64,000 nucleotides of DNA from Megalopta genalis (GCF_051020955.1 NW_027476251.1:62001-126000), one strand, 5' to 3'. Positions 39,601 to 52,490 are shown, numbered from the stretch's first letter. Program-made: numbers and translations. Notes: a model not told the origin generated them from the letters alone.

Positions 39601-39769
39601 TTGCGATATAAATGAAGTAACTTCAAATGCTGATGATACAATCAAGTTAGCTTCAAATCCATGCAAAACACATGATTAAGCTTCAAATCCATCGGCAACA
39701 CATGATTTAGGTTCATTGTCATGGTAAACACATGATTTAGCTTCACATACATGCGAAACAAATGGTTTA
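39558..39769 (+). repeat. CATTGTCATGG cassette, copy 1
   Basis: The cassette is a seven-unit block, about 212 bp, in the order P32-T-A-P-P-P-N. It contains no Q and three consecutive P units, which breaks the usual grammar. Diagnostic pieces are ACACATATGATTTA (2-bp insertion), GATACAATCAAGTTAGC, and GGTTCATTGTCATGGTAAAC. Copy 1 has a degenerate first unit. Other copies are at 41661-41872, 43837-44048, 46126-46336, 47542-47753, 57143-57354 and 61706-61917. Confidence 0.85.
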
Positions 39770-40399
39770 GCTTCAAATACTTGTCATATACATGATATAT
39801 CTCCAACTGCATGCGAAACAAACGAGTTAGCATCAAATCCATGCGAAAGACATGATTCAGCATCAAATCAGTGAGAAGTAGAAGGCTTAGCATCAAATTC
39901 CATGCGAATCAAATGGTTTAGCTACAAATACTTGTGATATACATGATTTAGCTTCAACAGCATGCGACACAAACGAGTTAGCTTCAAATTCATGCGAAAC
40001 ACATGATTCAGATGCACATCAATGCGATGTAGCAGGTTTAGCTTCAAATCCATGCCAAACACATGATTTAGCTTCAAATCCATGGGATGTAGAAGGTTTA
40101 GCTTCAAATCCATGCGATACAAATCGTTTAGCTTCAAATACTTGTGATATACATGATTTAGCTTCAGCTGCATTCGAAACAGACGAATTAGCTTCTAATC
40201 CACGCGAAATACATTATTTAGCTTCAAAACAGTGCGAATTAGTAGGTTTAACATCAAATCCATGCGAAACGTATGATTTAGCTTCAAATACTTGCGATAT
40301 AAATGATACAGCTTCAAATGCAGGCGAAACAAATGAGTTAGCTTCAAATCAATGCGATACACATGATTTAGCTTCAAATCAACGCGAAGTAGAAGGCTT

Positions 40400-41800
40400 T
40401 GCTTCAAATTCAGGCGGAACAAATGGTTTAGCTTCAAATACTTGTGATATACATGATTTAGCTTCAACTGCTTGCGAAACAAATGTGTTAGTTTCAAATC
40501 CATGCGAAACACATGATTTAGCTTGATATCAATACGAAGTAGAAGGCTTAGCTTCAAATCCATGCGGAACAATTGATTTTGCTTCAAATAGTTGTGATAT
40601 AAGTGATATAGATTCAACTGCAGGGGCAACAAACGAGTTATCTTCAAATCCATGGGAAACAAATGATTTAGCTTCAAATACTTGCGGTATAAGTGATATA
40701 GCTTCAAATGCAGACGAATCAAACGGGTTAGCTACAAATCCTTGTGAAACACATGATTTAGCTTCTAATCAATGCGAAGCAGAAGGCTTAGCTTCAAATC
40801 CATGCGGAACACATTATGTAGCTGCAAATCAGTGCGAAGTAGAAGGCTTATCTTCAAATCCATGCCATACAAATGGTTTAGATTCAAATAATTGTGATAT
40901 ACATGATTTAGTTTCAGCTGCATTCGAAACAGACGAGTTAGCTTCGAATCCACGCGAAATACATTATTATGCTTCAAGACAATGCGAATTATAAGGCTTA
41001 GCTTCAAATCCATGCGAAACGAATGGTTTAACTTCAAATACTTGCGATATAAGTGATATAGCTTCAAATGCAGGAGAGACAACTGAGTTAGCTTCAAATC
41101 CATGCGAAACACATGTTTTAGCTTCAAATACTTGTGATAAATGTTATTTAGATTTAACTGCATGCGCAACGAACGAGTTAGCTTCATATCCATGCGAAAC
41201 ACATGATTTAGATACAAATCAATGCGAAGTAGAAGGTTTAGCTTCAAACCCATGCGATTTACAAGATTTAGCTTCACATCAATACGATGTAGAAGGTTCA
41301 GCTTCAAATCCATGCGAAACACATGATTTAGCTTCAAGCACTTGGGATATGGGTGGTGTAGCTTCAACTGCATGCAAAACAGACGAGTTACCTTCAAATC
41401 CATGCTAAACACATGATTTAGTTGCAAATCAATGCGATGTAGAAGGTTTAGCTTCAAATCCATGCGATACACAAGATTTAGCTTCAAATCAATGCGATGT
41501 AGAAGTTTCAGCTTCAAATGCATGCGACACATATGATTTAGCTTCAAATACTTGCGATATAAGTAATATAGCTTCAAAAGCTGGAGGAACAAACGAGTTA
41601 GCTTCAAATCCATGCGAAACACATGATTTAGCTTCAAATCAATGCGATGTGGATGGTTTAGCTTCAAATCCACGCGAAACACATATGATTTAGCTTCAAA
41701 TACTTGCGATATAAATAAAGTAACTTCAAATGCTGAGGATACAATCAAGTTAGCTTCAAATCCATGCAAAACACATGACTAAGCTTCAAATCCATGGGCA
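40400..41800. repeat. Segment re-copied with deletions at 42833-43976
   Basis: 40400-40757 matches 42833-43190 at offset 2433. After a junction the offset is 2386, and after about 41110 it is 2176. The copy thus lacks 47 bp at 43190-43206, which is not a unit multiple, and 210 bp near 43500, which is exactly seven units. Both modes of loss, out of register and in register, are visible in a single copy. Confidence 0.8.
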
Positions 41801-41872
41801 ACACATGATTTAGGTTCATTGTCATGGTAAACACATGATTTAGCTTCACATACATGCGAAACAAATGGTTTA
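41661..41872 (+). repeat. CATTGTCATGG cassette, copy 2
   Basis: Seven units in the order P32-T-A-P-P-P-N, with TGAGGATACAATCAAG and GGTTCATTGTCATGG. The first unit keeps the 2-bp insertion (ACACATATG). A - strand open frame of 334 codons (40765-41769) begins inside it and changes phase at the 32-bp unit. Confidence 0.85.
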
Positions 41873-43186
41873 GGTTCTAATAGTTGATATATACATGATA
41901 TATCTCCAACTGCATGCGAAACAAACGAGTTAGCATCAAATCCATGCGGAAGACATGATTCAGCATCAAATCAGTGAGAAGTAGAAGGCTTAGCATCAAA
42001 TCCCATGCGAATCAAATGGTTTAGATTCAAATACTTGTGAAAGACATGATTTAGCTTCAACTGCATGCGAAACAAACGAGTTAGCTTCAAATCCATGCGA
42101 AACACATGGTTCAGCTGCAAATAAATGCGATGTAGAAGTTTTAGCTTCAAATCCTTGCCAAACACATGATTTAGCTTCAAATCCACGGGATGTAGAAGGT
42201 TTAGCTTCAAATCCATGCGAAACACATGATTTAGTTTCAAATACTTGCGATATAAGTTAAATAGATTCAAATACAGGCGAAACGAACGAGTTAGCTTCAA
42301 ATCCATGCGAAACACATGATTTAGATGCAAACGAATTCGAATTAGAAGGATTAGCTTCAAATCCATGCGAAACGAATGATTTAGATTCAAATACTTGCAG
42401 TATAAATGGTAGAGCTTCAAATGCAGGCTAAACAAGCGAGTTATCTTCGAGTCCAAGCGAATAACATGATTTAGCTTCAAATCCATGCGATTCTCAAGAT
42501 TTAGCTTCAAATCAATGCGATGTAGAAGGTTCAGCTTCAAATCCATGCGACACATATGATTTAGCTTCAAATACTTGCGATATAAGTGATATAGCTTCAA
42601 AAGCAGGAGGGACAAACGAGGTAGCTTCAGTTCTATGCGAAACATATGATTTAGCTTCAAATCAATGCGAAAGTCAAGGCTTAGCTTCAAATCCATGCGA
42701 AACAAATGATTTAGGTACAAATACTTGTGATATACATTATTTAGCTACAACTGCATGCGAAACAAACGAGTTAGCTTCAAATCCATGCGAAACACATGAT
42801 TTAGTTTCAAATCAATGCGAAGTAGAAGGCTTTGCTTCAAATCCAGGCGGAACAAATGGTTTAGCTTCAAATGCATGTGACATACATCATTTAGCTTCAA
42901 CTGCTTGCGAAACAAATGTGTTAGTTTCAAATCCATGCGAAACACGTGATTTAGCTTGATATCAATGCGAAGTAGAAGGCTTAGCTTCAAATCCATGCGG
43001 AACAATTGATTTTGCTTCAAATAGTTGTGATATAAGTGATATAGATTCAACTGCAGGCGCAACAAACGAGTTATCTTCAAATCCATGGGAAACAAATGAT
43101 TTAGCTTCAAATACTTGCGGTATAAGTGATATAGCTTCAAATGCAGACGAATCAAACGGGATAGCTACAAATCCATGTGAAACACA

Positions 43187-43213
43187 TGATTTAAACACAT
43201 TATGTAGCTGCAA
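43187..43213 (+). repeat. Out-of-register deletion junction
   Basis: The run CATGATTTAAACACATTATG joins the end of a P unit to the middle of a later unit, skipping GCTTC. Compared with 40754-40821, a net 47 bp is missing. Because the join is not between equivalent positions of two units, it is better explained by end joining or slippage than by homologous exchange. Confidence 0.75.
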
Positions 43214-43836
43214 ATCAGTGCGAAGTAGAAGGCTTATCTTCAAATCCATGCCATACAAATGGTTTAGATTCAAATAATTGTGATATACATGATTTAGTTT
43301 CAGCTGCATTCGAAACAGACGAGTTAGCTTCGAATCCACGCGAAATACATTATTATGCTTCAAGACAATGCGAATTATAAGGCTTAGCTTCAAATCCATG
43401 CGAAACGAATGGTTTAACTTCAAATACTTGCGATATAAGTGATATAGCTTCAAATGCAGGAGAGACAACTGAGTTAGCTTCAAGTCCATGCGAAACACAT
43501 GTTTTAGCTTCAAGCACTTGGGATATGGGTGGTGTAGCTTCAACTGCATGCAAAACAGACGAGTTACCTTCAAATCCATGCTAAACACATGATTTAGTTG
43601 CAAATCAATGCGATGTAGAAGGTTTAGCTTCAAATCCATGCGATACACAAGATTTAGCTTCAAATCAATGCGATGTAGAAGTTTCAGCTTCAAATGCATG
43701 CGACACATATGATTTAGCTTCAAATACTTGCGATATAAGTAATATAGCTTCAAAAGCTGGAGGAACAAACGAGTTAGCTTCAAATCCATGCGAAACACAT
43801 GATTTAGCTTCAAATCAATGCGATGTAGAAGGTTTA

Positions 43837-44048
43837 GCTTCAAATCCAAGCGAAACACATATGGTTTAGCTTCAAATACTTGCGATATAAATAAAGTAAC
43901 TTCAAATGCTGTGGATACAATCAAGTTAGCTTCAAATCCATGCAAAACACATGACTAAGCTTCAAATCCATGGGCAACACATGATTTAGGTTCATTGTCA
44001 TGGTAAACACATGATTTAGCTTCACATACATGCGAAACAAATGGTTTA
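43837..44048 (+). repeat. CATTGTCATGG cassette, copy 3
   Basis: A seven-unit copy with AATGCTGTGGATACAATC and GGTTCATTGTCATGG. Its surroundings up to about 44150 are like those of copy 2, including the irregular GGTTCTAATAGTTGATATA T unit. Confidence 0.85.
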
Positions 44049-44146
44049 GGTTCTAATAGTTGATATATACATGATATATCTCCAACTGCATGCGAAACAA
44101 ACGAGTTAGCATCAAATCCATGCGAAAGACATGATTCAGCATCAAA

Positions 44147-46234
44147 TCAGTGAGAAGTAGATGGCATAGCATCAAATCCCATGCGAATCAAATGGTTTAG
44201 ATTCAAATACTTGTGAAAGACATGATTTAGCTTCAACTGCATGCGAAACAAACGAGTTAGCTTCAAATCCATGCGAAACACATGATTTAGCTGCAAATCA
44301 ATGCGATGTAGGAGGTTTAGCTTCAAATCCATGCGAAACAAATGATTTAACTTCAAATACTTGCCATATAAGCTAAACAGATTCAAATACAGGCGAAACG
44401 AACGAGTTAGCTTCAAATCCATGCGAAACACATGGTTCAGCTGCAAATAAATGCGATGTAGAAGTTTTAGCTTCAAATCCTTGCCAAACACATGATTTAG
44501 CTTCAAATCCACGGGATGTAGAAGGATTAGCTTCAAATCCATGCGAAACACATGATTTAGTTTCAAATACTTGCGATATAAGTTAAATAGATTCAAATAC
44601 AGGCGAAACGAACGAGTTAGCTTCAAATCCATGCGAAACACATGATTCAGCTGCAAATAAATGCGATGTAGAAGGTTTAGCTTCAAATCCATGCGAAACA
44701 CACGATTTAGCTTCAAATCCACGGGTTGAAGAAGGTTTAGCTTCAAATCCATGCGAAACACATGATTTAGCTGCAAATCAGTGCGAAGTAGTAGGCTCAT
44801 TACAATGTTCAAATCAATGCGATTCAAATGGTTCATCTTCAAATACTTGTGAAAGACACGATTTAGCTTCAACTGCATGCGAAACAAACGAGTTAGCTTC
44901 AAATCCATGCGAAACACATGATTTAGATTCAAATCAATGCGATGTAGAAGGTACATCTTCAAATCCATGCAAAACACGTGATTTAGCTTCCTATTAACGC
45001 GAAGTAGAAGGCTTAGCTTAAAATCTATGCGAAACAAATGGTTTAGCTTCAAATACTTGTGATATACGTTATTTAGATTTAACTGCATGCGCAACGAACG
45101 AGTTAGCTTCAAATCCATGCGAAACACATGATTTAGCTGCAACTCAATGCGATGTAGAAGGTTTAGCTTCAAATCCATGCGATACTCAAGATTTAGCTTC
45201 AAATCAATGCGATGTAGAAGGTTCAGCTTCAAATCCATGCGACACATATGATTTAGCTTCAAATACTTGCGGTATAAGTGATATAGCTTCATAAGCAGGA
45301 GGGACAAACGAGGTAGCTTCAGTTCTATGCGAAACAAATGATTTAGCTTCAAATCAATGCGAAGTACAAGGCTTAGCTTCAAATCCATGCGAAACACACG
45401 ATTTAGCTTCACATCAATGCGATGTACAAGGTTTAGCTTCAAATCCAAGCGAAACACATGATTTAGCTTCAAATACTTGCGATATAAGTGATATAGATTC
45501 AAATACAGGCGAAACGAACGAGTTAGCTTCAAATCCATGCGAAACACAAGATCCAGCTGCAAATCAATGCGATGTAGAAGGTTTAGCTTCAAATCCATGC
45601 AAAACACATGATTTAACTTCAAATCCACGGGATGTAGAAGGTTTAGCTTCAAATCCATGCGAAACACATTATTTAGTTGCAAATCACTGCGAAGTAGTAG
45701 GCTCATGTTCAAGTCAATGCGATTCAAATGGTTCATCTTCAAATACTTGTGAAAGACATGATTTAGCTTCAACTGCATGCGAAACAAACTTGTTATCTCC
45801 AAATCCATGCGAAACACATGATTTATCTTCAAATCAATGCGATGTAGAAGGTTTAGCTTTAAATCCATGCGATACACAAGATTTAGTTTCAAATCAATGC
45901 GATGTAGTAGGTTCAGCTTGAAATCCATTCGACACATATGATTTAGCTTCAAACACTTGGGATAAAGGTGATATAGCTTCAACTGCATGCAAAACAAACG
46001 AGTTACCTTCAAATCCACGCGAAACACATGATTTAGCTTCAAATCAATGCGATGTAGAAGGTTTAGCTTCAAATCCATGCGAAACACATGATTTAGCTTC
46101 AAACCAATGCGATGTAGAAGGTTTAGCTTCAAAACCAAGCGGAACACATATGATTTAGCTTCATATACTTGCGATATAAATGAAGTAACTCCAAATGCTG
46201 AGGATACAATCAAGTTAGCTTCAAATCCATGCAA
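44147..46234 (-). other. Longest open frame in the window (695 codons), probably not a gene
   Basis: On the - strand the frame starts in the 46.1-kb cassette as MHGFEANLIVSSAF, switches phase at the 32-bp unit, then runs about 660 codons of MDLKLNHVFR, LKLNLLHRID, RKYLKLYHLY and RMQLKLTRLF decapeptides. A 6-bp insertion at 44801-44806 is in frame. The product would be very basic and Leu/Lys/Asn-rich with no recognised domain. Its opening depends on a cassette that also starts shorter frames at 41769, 43945, 47650, 57251 and 61814. I favour chance openness of a low-stop repeat. It is the best single candidate if the array is translated at all. Confidence 0.25.
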
Positions 46235-46336
46235 AACACATGATTAAGCTTCAAATCCATGGGCAACACATGATTAGGTTCATTGTCATGGTAAACACAT
46301 GATTTAGCTTCACATACATGCGAAACAAATGGTTTA
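46126..46336 (+). repeat. CATTGTCATGG cassette, copy 4
   Basis: This copy is 211 bp because one T is missing in CATGATTAGGTTCATTG. Other tags are as in the remaining copies. It carries the start of the 695-codon - strand frame. Confidence 0.85.
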
Positions 46337-46935
46337 GCTACAAATACTTGTGATATACATTATTTAGCTACAACTGCATGCGAAACAAACTTGTTATCTT
46401 CAAATCCGTGCGAAACACATGATTTAGCTGCAAATCAATGCGATGTAGAAGGCATAGCTTCAAATCCATGCAAAACACGTGATTTAGGATCCAACCAATG
46501 CGAAGTAGAAGGCTTAGCTTCAAATCCATGCGAATCAATTGATTAGCTGCAAATACTTGTGATATACAAGATTTAGTTTCAACTGCATGCGAAACAAACG
46601 AGTTAGCTTCAAATCCATTCGAAACACAATATTGAGCGTCAAATCAATGCGAAGTAGAAGGCAGAGATTCAAATCCATGCGATACAAATGGTTTAGCCTC
46701 AAATACTTGCGATATACGTGATTTAGCTTCAACCGCATTCGAAGCAAACGCGTTATCTCCGAATCCACGCGAAACACATGATTTAGCTTCAAATCAATGC
46801 GAAGTAGCAGGTTTAGCTTCAAATCCATGCGAAACAAATGATTGAGCTTCCTACACTTGGGATATATGTGATATAGTTTCAAATGCAGGAGAAACGAACG
46901 AGTTAGCTTCAAATCCATGCGAAACACATGATTCA

Positions 46936-46973
46936 GCTGCAAATCAATGCTATGTTATGCAAATCAAGGCTTA
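46936..46973 (+). repeat. 38-bp expanded Q unit, copy 1
   Basis: A Q-type unit has 8 extra bases, reading ...AATGCTATGTTATGCAAATC before AAGGCTTA. The inserted part resembles a partial re-copy of the unit's own AATGC/CAAATC segment, as replication slippage would give. Other copies are at 56537-56574, 61100-61137 and 63955-63992. It shifts the register of both strands. Confidence 0.85.
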
Positions 46974-47541
46974 GATTCAAATCCATGTAAAACACTTGAT
47001 TTAGGATCCAATCAATGCGAAGTAGAAGGCTTAGCTTCAAATCCATGCGAAACAAATGCTTTAGCTTCAAATACTTGCGATATAAATGATATAGCTTCAA
47101 ATACAGGAGAAACAAACGAGTTAGCTTCAAATCCATGCAAAACACACGATTTAGCTTCAATTCAATGCCAAGTTGAAGGCGAAGCTTCAAATCCATGCGA
47201 ATCAATTGTTTAGCTGCAAATACTTGTGATATACATGATTTAGTATCAACTGCATTCGAAGCAAACGAGTTAGCTCCAAATCCACGCGAAACACATGATT
47301 TAACTTCAAATCAGTGCGAAGTAGAAGGCTTAGCTTCAAATCCATGCGAATCTAATGGTTCGGCTTCAAATACGTGTGGAATGCATGATTTAGCTTCAAC
47401 TGCATGCGAAACAACGAGTTACCTTCAAATCCACGCGAAACACATGATTTAGCTTCAAATCAATGCGATGTAGAAGGTTTAGCTTCAAATCCATCCGAAA
47501 CACATGATTTAGCTTCAAATCAATGCGATGTAGAAGGTTTA

Positions 47542-47753
47542 GCTTCAAAACCAAGCGAAACACATATGATTTAGCTTCATATACTTGCGATATAAATGAA
47601 GTAACTTCAAATGCTGAGGATACAATCAAGTTAGCTTCAAATCCATGCAAATTACATGATTAAGCTTCAAATCCATGGGCAACACATGATTTAGGTTCAT
47701 TGTCATGGTAAACACATGATTTAGCTTCACATACATGCGAAACAAATGGTTTA
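47542..47753 (+). repeat. CATTGTCATGG cassette, copy 5
   Basis: A clean copy: P32 47542-47573, T 47574-47603, A 47604-47633, P 47634-47663, P 47664-47693, P 47694-47723, N 47724-47753. It has CATGCAAATTACATG in the first of the three P units, shared with copies 6 and 7 only. Confidence 0.88.
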
Positions 47754-48242
47754 GCTACAAATACTTGTGATATACATTACTTAGCTACAACTGCATGCGA
47801 AACAAACGAGTTTGCCTCAAATCCATGCAAAACACGTGATTTAGCTACTAATTAATGCGAAGTAGAAGGCTTAGCTTCAAATCCATGCGAAACAAATGGT
47901 TTAGCTTCAAATACTTGTGATATACGTTATTTAGATTTAACTGCATGCGCAACGATCGAGTTAGCTTCAAATCCATGCGAAACACATGATTTAGCTGGAA
48001 ATCAATGCGATGTAGGAGGTTTAGATTCAAATCCATGCGAAACAAATGATTTAGCTTCAAATCAATGCGAAGTAGAAGGCTTAGCTTCAAATCCATGCGA
48101 AAAATATGGTTTAGCTAGAAATACTTGTGATATACATTATTTAGCTACAACTGCATGCGAGACAAACTTGTTATCTTCAAATCCATGCGAAACACATGAT
48201 TTAGCTTCAAATCAATGCGATGTAGAAGGTTTAGCTTCAAAT

Positions 48243-48932
48243 CCATGCAAAACACGTGATTTAGCTACTAATTAATGCGAAGTAGAAGGCTTAGCTTCAA
48301 ATCCATGCGAAACAAATGGTTTAGCTTCAAATACTTGTGATATACGTTATTTAGATTTAACTGCATGCGCAACGAACGAGTTAGCTTCAAATCCATGCGA
48401 AACACATGATTTAGCTGGAAATCAATGCGATGTAGGAGGTTTAGCTTCAAACCCATGCGAAAAAAATGGTGTAGCTAGAAATACTTGTGATATACATTAT
48501 TTAGCTACAACTGCATGCGAAACAAACTTGTTATCTTCAAATCCATGCGAAATACATGATTTAGCTTCAAATCAATGCGATGTAGAAGGTTTAGCTTTAA
48601 ATCCATGCGATACACAAGATTTAGTTTCAAATCAATGCGATGTAGAAGGTTTAGCTTCAAATCCAAGCGAAACACATGATTTAACTTCAAATCCACGGGA
48701 TGTAGAAGGTTTAGCTTCATATCCATGCGAAACACATTATTTAGTTGCAAATCAGTGCGAAGTAGTAGGCTCATGTTCAAATCAATGCGATTCAAATGGT
48801 TCATCTTCAAATACTTGTGAAAGACATGATTTAGCTTCAACTGCATGCGAAACAAACGAGTTAGCTTCAAATCCATGCGAAACACATGATTTAGCTTCAA
48901 ATCAATGCGATGTAGAAGGTTTAGCTTCAAAT
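48243..48932 (+). repeat. 690-bp (23-unit) higher-order repeat, copy 1
   Basis: Copies lie at 50161-50850 and 53218-53907. Tags are ACCCATGCGAAAAAAATGG, GTTGCAAATCAGTGCGAAG and GGCTCATGTTCAAATC. Copy 2 has a 2-bp gain (GATATATTACTTATTTAG near 50260) and two 1-bp losses (AAATCATGCG near 50521, GGTTTGCTTC near 50570). These cancel, so its length is still 690 bp although its reading frames are disturbed in between. Confidence 0.85.
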
Positions 48933-50850
48933 CCATGCAAAACACGTGATTTAGCTACTAATTAATGCGAAGTAGAAGAATTAGCTTCAAATCCATGCGA
49001 AACAAATGGTTTAGCTTCAATACTTGTGATATACGTTATTTAGATTTAACTGCATGCGCAACGATCGAGTTAGCTTCAAATCCATGCGAAACACATGATT
49101 TAGCTGGAAATCAATGCGATGTAGGAGGTTTAGATTCAAATCCATGCGAAACAAATGATTTAGCTTCAAATCAATGCGAAGTAGAAGGCTTAGCTTCAAA
49201 TCCATGCGAAAAATATGGTTTAGCTAGAAATACTTGTGATATACATTATTTAGCTACAACTGCATGCGAAACAAACTTGTTATCTTCAAATCCATGCGAA
49301 ACACATGATTTAGCTTCAAATCAATGCGATGTAGAAGGTTTAGCTTCAAATCCATGCAAAACACGTGATTTAGCTACTAATTAATGCGAAGTAGAAGGCT
49401 TAGCTTCAAATCCATGCGAAACAAATGGTTTAGCTTCAAATACTTGTGATATACGTTATTTAGATTTAACTGCATGCGCAACGAACGAGTTAGCTTCAAA
49501 TCCATGCGAAACACATGATTTAGATGGAAATCAATGCGATGTAGGAGGTTTAGCTTCAAATCCAAGCGAAACAAATGATTTAGCTTCAAATCAGTGCGAA
49601 GTAGAAGGCTTAGCTTCAAATCCATGCGAATCTAATGGTTCGGCTGCAAATTCTTGTGAAATGCATGATTTAGCTTCAACAGCATGCGAAACAACGAGTT
49701 ACCTTCAAATCCACGCGAAACACATAATTTAGTTTCAAATCAATGCGATGTAGAAGGTTTAGCTTCAAATCCATGCAAAACACGTGATTTAGCTACTAAT
49801 TAATGCGAAGTAGAAGAATTAGCTTCAAATCCATGCGAAACAAATGGTTTAGCTTCAAATACTTGTGATATACGTTATTTAGATTTAACTGCATGCGCAA
49901 CGATCGAGTTAGCTTCAAATCCATGCGAAACACATGATTTAGCTGGAAATCAATGCGATGTAGGAGGTTTAGATTCAAATCCATGCGAAACAAATGATTT
50001 AGCTTCAAATCAATGCGAAGTAGAAGGCTTAGCTTCAAATCCATGCGAAAAATATGGTTTAGCTAGAAATACTTGTGATATACATTATTTAGCTACAACT
50101 GCATGCGAAACAAACTTGTTATCTTCAAATCCATGCGAAACACATGATTTAGCTTCAAATCCATGCAAAACACGTGATTTAGCTACTAATTAATGCGAAG
50201 TAGAAGGCTTAGCTTCAAATCCATGCGAAACAAATGGTTTAGCTTCAAATACTTGTGATATATTACTTATTTAGATTTAACTGCATGCGCAACGAACGAG
50301 TTAGCTTCAAATCCATGCGAAACACATGATTTAGCTGGAATTCAATGCGATGTAGGAGGTTTAGCTTCAAACCCATGCGAAAAAAATGGTGTAGCTAGAA
50401 ATACTTGTGATATACATTATTTAGCTACAACTGCATGCGAAACAAACTTGTTATCTTCAAATCCATGCGAAATACATGATTTAGCTTCAAATCAATGCGA
50501 TGTAGAAGGTTTAGCTTTAAATCATGCGATACACAAGATTTAGTTTCAAATCAATGCGATGTAGAAGGTTTGCTTCAAATCCAAGCGAAACACATGATTT
50601 AACTTCAAATCCACGGGATGTAGAAGGTTTAGCTTCATATCCATGCGAAACACATTATTTAGTTGCAAATCAGTGCGAAGTAGTAGGCTCATGTTCAAAT
50701 CAATGCGATTCAAATGGTTCATCTTCAAATACTTGTGAAAGACATGATTTAGCTTCAACTGCATGCGAAACAAACGAGTTAGCTTCAAATCCATGCGAAA
50801 CACATGATTTAGCTTCAAATCAATGCGATGTAGAAGGTTTAGCTTCAAAT

Positions 50851-51590
50851 CCATGCAAAACACGTGATTTAGCTACTAATTAATGCGAAGTAGAAGAATT
50901 AGCTTCAAATCCATGCGAAACAAATGGTTTAGCTTCAAATACTTGTGATATACGTTATTTAGATTTAACTGCATGCGCAACGAACGAGTTAGCTTCAAAT
51001 CCATGCGAAACACATGATTTAGCTGGAAATCAATGCGATGTAGGAGGTTTAGCTTCAAATCCAAGCGAAACAAATGATTTAGCTTCAAATCAATGCGAAG
51101 TAGAAGGCTTAGCTTCAAATCCATGCGAAAAATATGGTTTAGCTAGAAATACTTGTGATATACATTATTTAGCTACAACTGCATGCGAAACAAACTTGTT
51201 ATCTTCAAATCCATGCGAAACACATGATTTAGCTTCAAATCAATGCGATGTAGAAGGTTTAGCTTCAAATCCATGCAAAACACGTGATTTAGCTACTAAT
51301 CAATGCGAAGTAGATGGCAGTGCTTCAAATCCATGCGATACAAATGGTTTAGCTTCAAATACTTGTGATATACATGATTTAGCTTCAACAGCATTCGAAG
51401 CAAACGAGTTAGCTCCAAATCGACGCGAAACACATGATTTAACTTCAAATCAGTGCGAAGTAGAAGGCTTAGCTTCAAATCCATGCGAATCTAATGGTTC
51501 GGCTGCAAATTGTTGTGAAATGCATGATTTAGCTTCAACAGCATGCGAAACAACGAGTTACCTTCAAATCCACGCGAAACACATAATTTA
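50851..51590. repeat. Segment repeated at +3477 (54328-55067)
   Basis: The stretch holds the CTACTAATCAATGCG step, GATGGCAGTGC, CAAATCGACGCG and GGCTGCAAATT units. It matches 54328-55067 at offset 3477. A difference is AATTGTTGTGAAATGC against AATTCTTGTGAAATGC. Related DNA appears again near 60.0 and 62.3 kb. Confidence 0.82.
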
Positions 51591-52429
51591 GTTTCAAATC
51601 AATGCGATGTAGAAGGTTTAGCTTCAAATCCATGCAAAACACGTGATTTAGCTACTAATTAATGCGAAGTAGAAGAATTAGCTTCAAATCCATGCGAAAC
51701 AAATGGTTTAGCTTCAAATACTTGTGATATACGTTATTTAGATTTAACTGCATGCGCAACGATCGAGTTAGCTTCAAATCCATGCGAAACACATGATTTA
51801 GCTGGAAATCAGTGCGATGTAGGAGGTTTAGATTCAAATCCATGCGAAACAAATGATTTAGCTTCAAATCAATGCGAAGTAGAAGGCTTAGCTTCAAATC
51901 CATGCGAAAAATATGGTTTAGCTAGAAATACTTGTGATATACATTATTTAGCTACAACTGCATGCGAAACAAACTTGTTATCTTCAAATCCATGCGAAAC
52001 ACATGATTTAGCTTTAAATCAATGCGATGTAGAAGGTTTAGCTTTAAATCCATGCGATACACAAGATTTAGTTTCAAATCAATGCGATGTAGTAGGTTCA
52101 GCTTGAAATCCATGCGACACATATGATTTAGCTTCAAACACTTGGATAAAGGTGATATAGCTTCAACTGCATGCAAAACAAACGAGTTACCTTCAAATCC
52201 ACGCGAAACACATGATTTAGCTTCAAATCAGTTTGAAGTAGAAGGCTTAGCATCAAATCCCATGCGAATCAAATGGTTTAGATTCAAATACTTGTGATAT
52301 ACATGATTTAGCTTCAACTGCATGCGACACAAACGAGTTAGCTTCAAATCCATGCGAAACACATGATTCAGCTGCAAATCATTGCGATGTAGAAGGTTTA
52401 GCTTCAAATCCATGCGAAACAAATGGTTT

Positions 52430-52490
52430 AGCTACAAAATACTTGTTATATACATTATTTAGCTACAACGGCATGGGCCAAAAAAGTTAG
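52430..52490 (+). repeat. Diverged T and 28-bp A unit with GGGCCAAAAAA
   Basis: A 31-bp T unit (ACAAAATACTTGTTATATAC) is followed by a 28-bp A unit at 52462-52489 in which CATGCGAAACAAACGAG is replaced by CATGGGCCAAAAAAG. GGCC is otherwise rare in the array. It looks like an isolated decayed or mis-repaired pair; I see no second copy. Confidence 0.7.

Larger units (their letters stand above)
46815..47828. repeat. Block K, copy 1 (about 1.0 kb)
   Basis: This block recurs at 56416-57429 (offset 9601) and about 60979-61992 (a further 4563). It contains the 38-bp expanded unit, the CACTTGATTTAGGATCC unit, CCAAGTTGAAGGCGAAGC, the ATGCGAAACAACGAG A unit (29 bp) and cassette copy 5. The three copies look almost identical; ACTGCATTCG against ACTCCATTCG in copy 2 is one difference. 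Confidence 0.88.

Noticed and set aside
44147..46234. Pentapeptide-repeat protein (A[D/N]Lxx) on the - strand
   Set aside because: MDLKL superficially fits one five-residue turn, but the next five residues (NHVFR) do not, and other unit classes (RKYLKLYHLY) break the pattern.
52462..52489. Foreign insertion at the GGGCCAAAAAA unit
   Set aside because: Only about 15 bp differ from a normal A unit and the flanks stay in register within 2 bp. Local mutation or a sequencing error is simpler than an insertion.
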